The position numbers and the translations under genes are program-made. Source: Cerrena zonata (taxonomy: Eukaryota > Basidiomycota > Agaricomycetes > Polyporales > Cerrenaceae). From it: 64,000 bases of DNA. Positions 11,781-22,201 of this stretch are shown here, one piece after another (within the stretch, counting starts at the first letter, position 1; each line of letters opens with the position of its first letter). The stretch lies in contig JASBNA010000002.1 in NCBI GenBank assembly GCA_038087015.1, positions 930,001 through 994,000 on the forward strand. The letters are read 5' to 3'. The notes beneath the pieces were generated by a model that saw nothing but the letters and a program-made list of their open reading frames with translations, did no database searches and had not been told where the DNA came from.

Positions 11781-13884
11781 ATGCTTGAAGACGACCCACC
11801 GACGTATACTCAAGATAGCGATCCGTCAGACGATGGCAGTCAACTCTCACTCTCCACAGCCGACGAGCCGCAGATTCTGATTATCCCCGCTGCCGATTCT
11901 ATTGGCTTCCAAGCGGGGTTCCTCGGTGCAGATTTTGAGAGAGCAGCAGTAGAGGGTGAGATTCATGTCAAGGCTGCTCAAAGGATACAGTGGAAGAAAG
12001 TGTGAGTGTATTTTAGTTTTCTTTTGTAGTGGTGTTGGTCGTCTCTGAGGCTTTCGGATTTAGTCGAATACTGACGATTGTATGCGCCTCTTGTTATTCA
12101 GAACGGTCGCTTTACGGACATTGGAGAAAGCGAAGGGTAGAGAAATCGAGCTGAATGTATGCGAACATGTACTATTCCCATCTCCTACACCTAGCGGAAG
12201 CTCAGACCCATCCCCATCTCCCTCAACGTTCCCATTCTCAATACCCCTTCCCTCCGATACTCCTCAATGCCTACATACCCCCCACTCAACTCTCACTCAC
12301 ACATTAACCGCAACACTGATCTCTGCGGAAGCAGACTCACAACCATACACCAAAGACGTCGTCATCCACACGAGGCGGTACACTTCACATACGCATACAC
12401 TAGGCGTCTTACCTGAAACTAAAGCCATTGATGATCCTACGAGGATCGAAGTCCAAGTTCCGAGGACGAGTTTCAAAGCGGGGGAACCTATACCGTTGTA
12501 TTTGACTATCCCGACTCCGAGGAGAGAACTTATCCTAGATGAAGGGCTTAGGTTGAGGAACGTTCGCGCAGAGTTGATTAGGATGGTGAAGATCAAGGAG
12601 GAGGAACCTCCTCGAGGGAACTCCATTCCCGGGACGAGCAGTCGAGCGGAATCGAGCTCAGGTGCTGGGGAATCCTCCCAAGGGACTTCATCTGTCCAGA
12701 AACAACATTCCATGTCATCCTCATACGCATTAGACATGCGCTCAGTCGTCGGCGTCCCAGGAGGCGGTGAAGTGATCGCACTCTCCGGTGCAGCATGTCG
12801 TCTACACCCTCAGAAACCCCTCCAAATCAGACTTGTCCTCCACCCACCTCATGACGACACCTCCCTCACCAGCCATACCGCGAATCTATACCTCGAAGAT
12901 GGTTCCCATCAAGAAGCTATAACTGAATGCGCTTCGATAACTCAAACAACTCTGTTACATACCGTATCCTTCGTTGTATGCGTCCATGTGACGTTCATGC
13001 ATATGAGTTCGCATACGGAGAGAGTATCGACTATCTCGATCCCGATTAACATCCTCCCTCCTAGTGCATCCCTTCCTGAGGTGGATGAATCATTGGATGT
13101 GGCGTATAGGAAGAAACACGACCAGCCTCCGACACATACCGTTCGTCATCCGGATGCTGATGTACCTCGTTATGAAGAAGGTGTAGCGGGCCCTAGTTTC
13201 CATAATCAAGGTGCTCCCCCGCCCTTTGAAGAGCGAGAGGCACCTCCACCGTTTTGCGAGCCGGAAGCTTCGACGTCGCGGTTACCCACATTCTTGGAAT
13301 CTGAAGAGCAGATCTTCATACCCTCGGAAGAGGAGCATTCGACTGGTCCGTTACCTCCACCAACAGAGTTCGTATTCGAAGGTGAAGGGATCCTGTTTGG
13401 TTTCTCACCGTCGGACCAGTTCGATGGGTATAACCAAGAAACGCAGGAAAGACCTATCACACCACCGCCTACGCTCGAAGAAGCAACCATGGATCGTAAC
13501 GTCACCGAACTAGCGAATTTGACAGAGTCAGAAGCTTTCAACGCCATCGAACTTGCTTTAGATCCAACCCAACACCCCACCAATGATGTTGCGTTGCTCC
13601 CACCACCCATAGACGACGGTGACCCACCTCCCTCCATCGATTCAGACTTTACATCTCCTCCCAATCGACATCATACAGCTTCCCCGCCTCTTGCTAATGA
13701 AGCCCCACCTGCGTTCGCTGAACCTACTGACGGGACACATCATTCGCCCCCACCGTCGGCTGCTGAAGAAGAGAACCCTACATCGGCTGATGCACATGCA
13801 CCACCCCCGTATCGTGGTGTTCCAGACAACGCTCAGACAGTAGACCATGAAAGCGTTGTCCGACCTCCTCCTTACGCTGATTGA
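11781..13884 (+). CDS. Alpha-arrestin-like protein with C-terminal PY motifs
   Basis: Likely a membrane-trafficking adaptor that brings a Nedd4/Rsp5 ubiquitin ligase to plasma-membrane proteins. Two exons, 11781-12001 and about 12103-13884, join as QWKKV-TVALRTLEK to give roughly 670 residues. The first 90 residues look like an arrestin N-lobe edge (ILIIPAADSIGFQAGFLGAD, VEGEIHVKAAQRIQWKKVT). Further beta-strand-like segments follow (TRIEVQVPRTSFKAGEPIPLY, and LLHTVSFVVCVHVTF before STISIPINILPP, the end of the second lobe). The last 200 residues are disordered, with repeated PPPF and two true PPxY motifs (APPPYRG and RPPPYAD at the very end), the WW-domain ligands expected of ART-type adaptors. 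Sequence similarity to the arrestin fold is weak by eye, so the family call is moderate. The PY motifs are certain. Confidence 0.68.
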
Positions 13885-14263
13885 GAAGACAGTGTACTTA
13901 CCTGATACGAATTGTCACTAATCTGTGTGTAGCAAATGGACATCTATATGGACAAACCATCAACTTGTATAAGTAGCACTAAAGTCAATGACCACTACCA
14001 AACATCAGTGTGTACGTACGTCCATCATCATCATTCCGGTAATCCTTCAGAGAGAAGTATTAGAGCATATACATGTAACGATGCAAAAAAGGGGGAGAGA
14101 AAAAATCATATGTATAGATGACAGAATAAAGGAAACAAGCGGGGGGAATCTCGTACAAAAGTCGTGAAGCGTTGAAAAGCAAGGGGAGATGGAATTGTAA
14201 CTACCGGGAGAGAGAAAATGCAAGGGGTGTATATAAAAGGGAAGGGGTGGTGATGACAGCGCT
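13885..14263. other. Convergent 3' flanks of arrestin-like and Rab5 genes
   Basis: No gene seen. The 379 bases hold the two facing 3' UTRs and are purine-rich on the plus strand towards the Rab5 stop (gggggagagaaaaa, gggagagagaaaatg). A TATAAAA at about 14231 is not followed by a gene. Confidence 0.6.
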
Positions 14264-15343
14264 CTAGCATTGGCAACCATCCTTCTTTGCGTTGTTCTCG
14301 TCCAAGTTCACATTCCCTGGTTGCACGGTGCCTGTTCGTGCACCTTGTGCACCGGGACGACCTGCTCCCCCGCGAGACGAGGCGAGGATCTGGTCGATTG
14401 GGATCTTCTTGGCTGTACGGTACAAGTCAGCAACGATTACGAGTGTCTCAAATAATGTTTGCATACCAATTTCAGTGAAAATCTCGACGATACCCTCGCC
14501 AGTCTTCGCAGACGTCTCAAAGAAGAGCAAACCAGCCTCCTGAGCGTATGCTTCCGCCTCATCCCTAGGCACTTGCCTGAGATTCTCCCCCTCAGCCTCA
14601 GCACCACTCTCCCCGGGTGTCGCAGTGGCATCATCAGCTTCATCTTCGGTATCAGGCGAAGATATGCTTGATGATGACGATGGCGAGGGCTGGACCAAAT
14701 CAATCTTGTTTCCTGCGAGGGCAATGACGATGTTGGGGTTAGCTTGGCGCTGTAGTTCCTTCACCCATGTCTTTGCTTTCTCTAAACTTGAGGCTTTCGT
14801 GACATCATAAACAACGACGGCTGCTTGGGCATTACGGTAGTACATCGGCTGCGATAATTAAATTTAATCAAAAAGGCGGTTAGCGACGAGATGTGGCAAC
14901 TAAGGAATTGAATAGGCGTACAGCGAGTGAATGGAATCGCTCTTGTCCTGCAGTATCCCAGATCTCATAACGAAGAACTCGGTCTTCAAGGCGGCATTTC
15001 TGAGTCAGGAACGCAGCACCAATTGTTGGTTCCTTATTCGGTTGAAATTCGTTGGAGACCTAGAGGAGACAAGAGAGGTGATAAGCCAGCCATTACGAGT
15101 CCGAGATGTATTGAGAAGTACTGACGAAACGGAGGACGACAGAGGATTTGCCGACAGCAGCTTCACCTAGAAGTGAGACAAGTAAGTTTCATGAAATCCT
15201 CGTGTATGGTGAACGCTAGATGTAATCGCCCATGCAAAAAGCTGCCACTGGGCGAGTTGTGGGTGCGGAGGAGGGCCCTCACCTAGCAGGACGAGTTTAA
15301 CTTGAACGGATCTATCAGCAGAGCCAGATGCTGCGTCTCCCAT
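14264..15343 (-). CDS. RAB5: Rab5-type small GTPase (Ypt5/Vps21) with acidic insertion
   Basis: An early-endosome Rab GTPase. Short 5' exons encode [34 protein letters not shown] (P-loop GxxxxGKS), [16 protein letters not shown] (switch I with the key Thr and the Rab5 IGAAF effector signature) and [18 protein letters not shown] (switch II, with the Rab5 SLAPMYYR). NKID and the SAKTGE loop complete the nucleotide pocket. The end GCQC is a CxC geranylgeranylation signal. The oddity is an insertion of about 40 residues right after NKIDLVQ, rich in Ser, Asp, Glu and Ala ([19 protein letters not shown]). It lies in the loop between the G4 strand and the next helix, where ordinary Rab5 has only a few residues. 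It is in frame and uninterrupted. The start at 15343 gives the usual short Rab5 N-terminus. Confidence 0.93.
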
Positions 15344-15628
15344 GATGTTATGATAGGGTACAAACGGGGAAAGAGAACTACAAGAGGAATAAGGATAGAG
15401 AAGAGAGAGGAAGAGTTGCGTCAGGCCCGTGGAAAGAGGACGGCGATGCCAATTGTCTCACGGCCATGCGCACCTCTCAATCTCTCTCCGGCTTCTTGCT
15501 CCCGCCCATCCACATCAGGCAGGTTTACTCAATGATACAGATCCAAATCCAATACGTCTATCTTGTAACCACATAGCGAGGCAATAGGTTAAGTATTTGT
15601 ATTACTGACATTTTCAAAATGTCGTTCA

Positions 15629-17834
15629 CTACATATCGGAAAGCACAGGAAGCTTGTAGTAAGGAGCCAATTGGTCGCAGGTGACGAACAACCCATCTTC
15701 AATTTCCACCTGTTTCTCTGCGTCGTTTGCAAAAACAGTCGGGCATTCGAATGGAATGATACCTTCCATCGAAGCTACCATGCCCTCTGCACCGACCATC
15801 GTGTCATTGGTCCCTTGCGTCAAAGCGTCTCCTGCATCTCGTTTGTGCTTTGATGCAGCTGCCGGTGAGTTGGGAAGTGCGTCCGTTTGGTCATAGAACC
15901 AGAACGATTGACTTTGATAATTGCTCTTGTTCTTTTGCAGGAACGCCTTGTATTTTCCTTTGGGGTCACCGTATGCGGCAGCAACTGCGGCGACGTGTGC
16001 AATGAGATCAGAAACTTCCTCACCGTCGGGGTCCTGTTTCATGGCGTAGTCCACAGCAGTTTGGATCGTCGCGCCATATTTCGACTTGCTTGTCCATACG
16101 TCGAAACCAAGCTGGTCGGCAATCTTGGCGTTTGTCTGGAAAAGAGCAATCAATGGATCAATATTCTTCGTATACATCTAACGGGCAAACGTACAATTAC
16201 AGCCTCCAAGTTGAAAGCACGGTAATGGTAGGGTCGGGTCCTGACTGCTTCAAACGGCTGCTCTCCAGACTGGGCAATCTGGTCCTTGAACTGATTGTTG
16301 AAGTAGTCTTTGACAGTTTTGGCCGCCCCATCGGTATCACCGATGTAGATCTGAGCTGCAGAGAGCTGGCTGACGTAGAAGCTGAAGTGGTTGCTGTTCA
16401 AAAAATAATTAGTACTGAACCCATCGAAACACAATGCGAAATACGTACTTGGCTTTACCAGCAAGCTCTTTACCAATGTCGCTAGTCTTCAACCAATTAA
16501 CGTACGTCTTCATCCATTTCATGAATGCTTGGTCTCTCGCAGTTGTCCAATCCGGGCTCTTCAAGGCCTTCAGAATCTGTATTGAATTGACGATCTTGAC
16601 AAGAGCTCGCATATCGAGAGGACCCGTGAAAGTGCCCTTCTGATGGTCAGCACCCGGTCCACGCACTTGTTGTCCAAAGTTCATATTCGGGTTCATCCCT
16701 GTCGACGAGGTCAAGAAGAATGCGTCGATGAACTTGGCTACGTTTTTTGAATTCGCACTGGACTTCTGGAACGCGTACGCGAGAGTATTGAAGAGGACAG
16801 ACTGCGGCATGTTTTGAGCAGCCTGGGATCCTGGGAGGTTGCGAACGTCTGGATTGACCTGTCCATCTCGGACGACATAGGGACATGTTGTCCAAGCTAA
16901 GAAAATTGCATAAGCCTATTTTCCAAATCTGCAAACAATGTTTACTCACTGGCACTAGGGGCTAGACTCTTCGTAGGAGAAGGAGTGCACTTCGAATCCT
17001 TACCAGAATTCTTCGGTTTACTGGCATTCTGAGCCGGAGCAGCTGTTGCAGCAGGCGCCTGCCCTTTGGTCGAAGTTGGAGCGTGGCTGGTCTTCGTCCC
17101 CGGTACCGATGGAGGCGGAACCGGAACAGAAGCAGGAGGATCGTCGATGATCGGTACAGGAACGTCGATATCCCGAACTTCATAGTGCCCGAGGATGGAG
17201 CGTCTCACACGTCTCATTCCGCGATGGAAACCGTAATCGCTATGAGGGGATTGGTGGACGTTCGATCTGCCCTGAATGGCTGAACCATTGTCGTCCTCGT
17301 ATGGGTCCTGGTCTTCGTAAGGGCTATAACCGTTGTCCTCGCCATTGTCAGGTCGAGTCCCATTGGGATTCGCGATCTGCTGGGACCCTTTTCCACACCA
17401 GTTACAGTTCGGCCAATGACTGTATAATACTATGAACTCTCGTTTACAGAGAAGGTCGTATGTTGACTTACTAAGGTGCCCAGCTGAGATAGTCGTGGAT
17501 ATCTCCACTTGGAGGCTTGATTCCAGCTTTGGGAAGAACCGCTGTAACGAATGATAAGAAAAGCTCCAAACGAAGAACCATCTTGTCACTCACTCCAAGG
17601 CCCCTCCTGGGCAGTACTGCCTGCTTTACTGACGATAGTGTTCTGCGCCTGCGCAGTAGCACCATCCCCTACATGCTTCAAAACATAATCCACGTTCACC
17701 CAATCGTTAGGCTCGGCTGACAAGTTTCTGAATGAATACCAAATTTTATACAATGAGTAAGGCAATCACTTACCAGCAAGGCCAGCTTTGACAACGGCAA
17801 GTACCGCCAAGACACGGAGGGTAGAGAAAGACAT
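15629..17834 (-). CDS. Secreted alginate-lyase-fold polysaccharide lyase
   Basis: An extracellular protein of the alginate lyase superfamily (Pfam alginate_lyase, an alpha/alpha barrel) that would cleave uronate-containing polysaccharide by beta-elimination. The start MSFSTLRVLAVLAVVKAGLA is a clear signal peptide, split by an intron right after it (17834-17774). Exons then give EPNDWVNVDYVLKHV, GDIHDYLSWAPYWPNCNWC, a disordered insert of about 150 residues (acidic, then basic RRVRRS, then Pro/Ala/Ser-rich), CTPSPTKSLAPSA, TTCPYVVRDGQVNPDVRN and the barrel. The catalytic-region signatures are present: NNHFSFYVSQL (restored across an intron near 16395-16445) and EAVRTRPYHYRAFNLEA, then QLGFDVWTSKSKYG. 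The protein ends YKLPVLSDM. The exact polysaccharide-lyase family and substrate (glucuronan, alginate or other) cannot be told. The insert is probably a cell-wall or secreted linker. Confidence 0.82.
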
Positions 17835-18392
17835 TGTAGACGAATGTATGAATAGCTCGCAGAGCTATATGAGGGTAGTGATAGAAAGAAGGGATGTTGT
17901 TATCTTCGCGCTGCTTCCTCACATATCCGAAGTGAGGCTGACCGAGGCTGACACTGGCAGTCAGCCTCTTGCGCCGTCCTAGGATGGAACAGACGGTCCG
18001 ATGACGCAAGAGCACTGTATAAGATCCCAGAGCTGGTTAGTATAGTTTCAATTTTTCCCATTGTAGCTATATGATAGTATTGTAAGGGTGGAGACAATAT
18101 TCTGTTATTCAGAATGTTTATATAGTTTCATGTCCAGAGGAACTAAATCGTTGAACTGAGAACACGTTGATTTATTTGAGTTGCCAAAGGGTATCTTATG
18201 CTGATAGAATATGTCTAGTTGGTGCGGCGATACATGAAGAGACAGGTCGATACCCCGGATGTGGGGTGCGGAAGCAGAAAACGAGTAGGGGGCGCTTGCT
18301 TATGGCGTTCAGTATACACGAGGCAAGGAATGATGATGATCGCGAGGACGGCGTCTGTAGTTTCATCACTCTCTTTTCTTTAATCGGCGATT
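17835..18392. other. Divergent promoter region between lyase and tubulin-ligase genes
   Basis: No coding region seen in these 558 bases. They contain a repeat cluster about 100 bases upstream of the lyase start, reported separately. The rest is unremarkable mixed sequence. Confidence 0.6.
17934..17968. repeat. Direct and inverted 9-bp repeats in the lyase promoter
   Basis: GAGGCTGAC occurs at 17934-17942 and again at 17944-17952. Its perfect reverse complement GTCAGCCTC is at 17960-17968. Two direct copies plus one inverted copy lie 100-135 bases upstream of the secreted lyase start codon, as expected of a dimeric regulator site or a small hairpin. Function is not known. Confidence 0.6.
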
Positions 18393-20053
18393 ATGGCACT
18401 GGCAAGCACTTCCTTCAAAGCTGCCGTATCATGGCCTCCTGACGCTTCTCTAACAAACTCTTTGGTCATCAAAGCCTTGGAATCTCTCGATGAGAAAATA
18501 GAAATACTACCCTCTACTCCTGAAGATATTCCCTACAATCAGAAACTTCTCCAGTGGAGTACCTACGACGCCATTGATCATGAGCTAACTTATACAAAGC
18601 CCTCTCAAGTACTCTCTTGCACGTATGTTATTCGTAAAGCTCTTATTCGGAAACACTATTTGGCTCGTTGCATCCAAAACTATGTGACAAAACATCCCGA
18701 AAGTGTCTTGACTACCTCAGTCCCCGAAACCTGGGATTTTGAAATAAGATTTGCAGATGAACTGGACGAATTATGGGGGGATGAGTTATGGGACCTTGGA
18801 CAGGAACTTGATAAAGAGAACACTAGTAAATGGTACATTCTTAAGCCTGGAATGACTGATAGAGGAATGGGCATTCGACTTTTCAATACGAAGGATGACT
18901 TGGCCAGTATTTTCGAAGAATTCGAAGAAGATTCCGACGAGGACGACGATGAAGGGAACGAGGCAGAGGCAGAGGTATCTGTCAATGACACATCTGTTGT
19001 AACCTCTCATGTCAGGCACTTTGTGATCCAGGTATGTCTCGTACATTTCATACATAGTTAGGATTACAATATCGAACTGTATTCCCTCTTTCTAGGAATA
19101 TTTGCAGAACCCTGTACTATTCGACCCGGCTGAAGTTCCCCTCGATGGAAGTCAAAAGCCCTCCACTAACGATCTACGAGGTCATAAAGTACGCTAAACA
19201 GCACCACTCTTACCTTCAATCGTAACATAACAATTCGAACAGTTCCATCTACGAGCATATTGTGTAGCATCTGGCGCCCTCTCCGTTTATTTTTACACAC
19301 GCATACTCGCACTCTTCTCTTCTTCTCCCTTCTCACCTCCCTCCAGCGAAACAGACAAGTCTGTTGAATCATTAGCACAACATCTTACAAATACAGCCCT
19401 CCAACTTGAACGTGGCGAGGCTAGTGTACGACTCTTCGACGAACTCATCAACTGTCACCCCCTCGGTTCACCTCACGCGAATATGAAGAAACCTGCTAAG
19501 CGGCCTATGCGTGGAAGGGCGATGGGAATTGTCATGGACCCAGACCAACCGGGCACCCTCTCTCGTGAAACAAGATCAGAAGAGCACGTAGACAATGTGT
19601 TTTCCGAGATGGATGTAGTCGACATCCAAAATCAGATTGCGGAGATCCTTGGTGAAACATTCAAGGCAGCTCTAGATATGAGCGTTCACTTCCAGGTAGG
19701 GAATAAAACAGTCAGAAATGTATCCTATCGAATAACGCTTGTTATAGCCTTTACCAAATGCTTTCGAACTGTATGGAATCGATTTCATGGTCACGTACTC
19801 ACCAAGCCCGAATTCGAATCGTAAATATCAAGTTCACATACTCGAAGTCAACTCGGAACCCGCGATCGAAAATACTGGGCCACGTCTGACTTGGATTCTA
19901 GAGGATCTCTTCAAAGAAATGGGTCGTCATTTCGTCTCACCTTACATCAATGCGAAGCAAGAATCGACTTGGGCTGTAGGAGAAACGCGCGATCATCTTC
20001 GAAAATGTCTATCTGCTGAAGTACGAGGTGTTGGTGGTTGGGAGAAGTCGTAA
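18393..20053 (+). CDS. Tubulin-tyrosine ligase (TTL) family protein
   Basis: An ATP-grasp ligase of the TTL family. Exons join to about 500 residues. Core motifs are WYILKPGMTDRGMGIRLF (ATP-binding lysine), then HFVIQ-EYLQNPVLF and DLRGHK-FHLRAYCVASG (metal and ATP loop), HLTNTALQ, and near the end HILEVNSEPAIENTGPRLTW, where the family's Glu-x-Asn coordinates magnesium. An acidic run of Glu/Asp (18913-18975) is inserted between the first two motifs. Fungal members include yeast Pby1, whose TTL-like domain is fused to another domain; here the protein is the TTL domain alone, starting with MALASTSFKAAVSWPP. Whether it modifies tubulin is not established; fungal alpha-tubulins often lack a C-terminal Tyr cycle, so another substrate is possible. 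Confidence 0.85.
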
Positions 20054-20232
20054 AATGAATACGGACTGCAGTAGACTCAAGATTTTCAATGTATCGTTAG
20101 AAACTAATTCTACACCTTCCATATTCGGAACGATCGGTTAGCACCGTGATCGAGCCTTGAATTCAATTGTAAGTTTGAACTTGGAGCAAGACTGCACTCT
20201 TCGTTAACAGCTCTTGTATCTTAACACGCAAA

Positions 20233-20880
20233 ATGACCGCTAATGCGTCAAATATCGTCTTTGATGATATCTTCACAATAAGTGCGATTGACAAAGAGGG
20301 GAAGAAATTCGACAGAGGTAATGCCGGCACCATACCTTCAATCACCCTCATTCTGAACATACTATCTAGTATCGAGGTTATACGCACACTCGAAAAACTA
20401 CGACATGGACCTAACACTTGACTACAATATCGAACTGTACTCTCTTCGCGAAGGGCAATCATTTGCACTTGCACTGGCTTCTTCGTTAGCAAAGGGTCCT
20501 ACCGCCGGAGGCGCTGGAATAACGGAGGAGGAAGACAAGGACCGTGATGTTTGGAGACCAGATGGTAAGGGCAGAAGAGGATTGGAGGAAGACTACGAGT
20601 ACGTTATGTATGGGAAGGTATGCCGTTACTTTGTCTGGCTACTCTTTTTGCCATTGCTGGCTCATTCACTGCTTCAAGGTGTACAGGTTCGACGGCGGAG
20701 GTGGAACGTCCGAGATTGTGTTCGTTTCGACCTCCTATATTTATGTTTATGGTATTAACATGATACTGCAGAACTGCGTATGCCTCGTTTGGTGGCCTTC
20801 TTATGTCCTTGACAGGATCTTTCCGGCATATGACCAGCATTGTACTTGGCGATCCTGTGTACATACTCCTGCGCAAGTAG
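20233..20880 (+). CDS. RPB8: RNA polymerase I, II and III shared subunit Rpb8 (RPABC3)
   Basis: A common subunit of all three nuclear RNA polymerases. The start MTANASNIVFDDIFTISAID is followed, after an intron beginning GTAATG at about 20319, by VSRLYAHSKNYDMDLTLDYN and ELYSLREGQSFALALASSL. Then come EDYEYVMYGK, an intron, VYRFDGGGGT, another intron, and AYASFGGLLMSLTGSFRHM and GDPVYILLRK at the stop (20880). These match the Rpb8 OB-fold end to end, at about 150 residues. The third intron is not settled: the obvious donor GTGTTC after SEI does not keep frame with the acceptor CTGCAG, whereas a donor GTCCGA a few codons earlier does. Confidence 0.92.
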
Positions 20881-21513
20881 ATTGCGATCTGTTTGGCAAT
20901 GGACGGGTTCTTTCAAGATCAACTATTTGTTTTTATCACCCCTCATACGGAGAACGACTTTCAAAATGAACGGACAAAATGAACGTGGGCTTTATTGACA
21001 CGACGAATATCCTCATTCTAGATTTGACCTTGATCTACTCTAAAATAAACAGATGTCATAGGATTCTTGGCTACACAGCATGTCTATGGACCAAATAACC
21101 TCTACGTCACAGACAGCTCAGAATCATGACAGTCTTGACCCCTTTGCCTGATATGGTCGTGACCAAATCATCATGGATCATATCAACGAAGGCTTCGACT
21201 TGCATATTACCTGGTGTAGTGGACTAGCTCCTATTGGTTTCCTGTTTCATCGATTCATTACACGCAAGCTTCCTAAACAAAGGCTATTGTTTCCCCTAGC
21301 TCATAATCCGAACTGAGATTGTTAGCTTGCCTCCTATGATATTGCAAAAGAATACTATGCCATCATGCGTGCGGTTGACTGTCGACGAAGTGGATTCTAG
21401 ACTGTTCTACGAAGGTATATATAAACACTCTTTCATTCTCAGTCTTCCAGCATCATCACTTGCACATCATAACAATACCATTCTCACCAGTTTTCATATC
21501 GGGTCCAGATAGG
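20881..21513. other. Intergenic region with a TATA box
   Basis: No gene seen. The 633 bases include the Rpb8 3' UTR and, at the right end, a good TATA element (next entry) about 90 bases before the ATG at 21514. A small open frame at 21327-21512 covers the TATA box and is probably not coding. Confidence 0.5.
21416..21425 (+). promoter_or_regulatory. TATA box (TATATATAAA)
   Basis: TATATATAAA followed by an 85-base, pyrimidine- and CA-rich leader (cattctcagtcttccagc, catcacttgcacatc) and then an ATG at 21514 in the context gataggATGACC. The arrangement fits a fungal RNA polymerase II core promoter and is the main support for a gene starting here. Confidence 0.55.
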
Positions 21514-21800
21514 ATGACCGCCCCGTGAGTTATTATATGTATCTTTTCACTTTCGTTCTTTTCAGGCCGCGCTGATTGAATATCGAACGTTTACAGCAAG
21601 ACGAAAGACGGTGGCTCCAATGTGCTCTACTTTCTCGAGAGAAGGTCTCAATTTCGTATTGACCACAGGCTACCTTGTCCAACCTCTGGGAAGCTAAGTT
21701 GCCTAAGCATGAGGCTCAGAGATATTTGGATGAATTGACCGTGAAATACGCAAGACGGAATTTGAACCTGGAACGGCTTCCCCGAAGAATTGTAGAGTAA
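21514..21800 (+). CDS. Small spliced hypothetical protein, structure unresolved
   Basis: Not recognised. After the ATG at 21514 comes MTAP and a strong donor GTGAGT; the acceptor tttacag is near 21596. The next exon reads DERRWLQCALLSREK, then a 24-nt GTCTC...CACAG segment, then a continuous basic, helical stretch ATLSNLWEAKLPKHEAQRY, LDELTVKYARRN and LNLERLPRRIVE, stop at 21800. This last stretch looks genuinely coding (amphipathic, charged). The frame from exon 1 into exon 2 does not match with the obvious splice sites, and the second putative intron is too short, so either the exon model is wrong or the gene is damaged. If real it is a basic protein of roughly 65 residues. Confidence 0.35.
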
Positions 21801-22201
21801 TTGTATATCTGTATATTCCGTACCAACACGATCACAGCAAGCTTGATGTTGAGCGAAATAATAAAATAAAATGTAGTATGAATATTCAATAACGACAAAC
21901 TGGTTGGAATGAGTAAGTAATGATATGGGCAATGCTTGTACTGATATCATGATGTTTATATGAGTGTCCAATGCAAAATAAGATGTAAGATGAAGCAACA
22001 AACAACCCCCGAGAGGGACCATGGTAGTGAAACAAACATACACAGTATGTCGATGAAACAAATACAATGAGCTACCTGAGATGAAATAATTAAATGATGA
22101 GATGATTCAATGATGGTGGGATAGGGAACAATGAGAGCAATGAGGGACTACGAAAGCAACAATGAGCAAAAGAGAATAGCAAAAAGAAGAGGATAGATCC
22201 A
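21801..22201. other. Convergent 3' flanks
   Basis: No gene seen. AT-rich sequence with several AATAAA-like stretches (aataataaaataaaatg near 21858) on the plus strand, fitting 3' UTR and polyadenylation signals of the small gene at 21514-21800 and the downstream flank of the minus-strand gene ending at 22202. Confidence 0.5.

Noticed and set aside
14228..14240. TATAAAA downstream of the Rab5 gene
   Set aside because: It lies in the shared 3' flank with no gene starting downstream on that strand, so it is taken as chance AT-rich sequence.
21327..21512. 61-codon open frame before the small gene
   Set aside because: It spans the TATA box and leader of the 21514 gene; no coding character.
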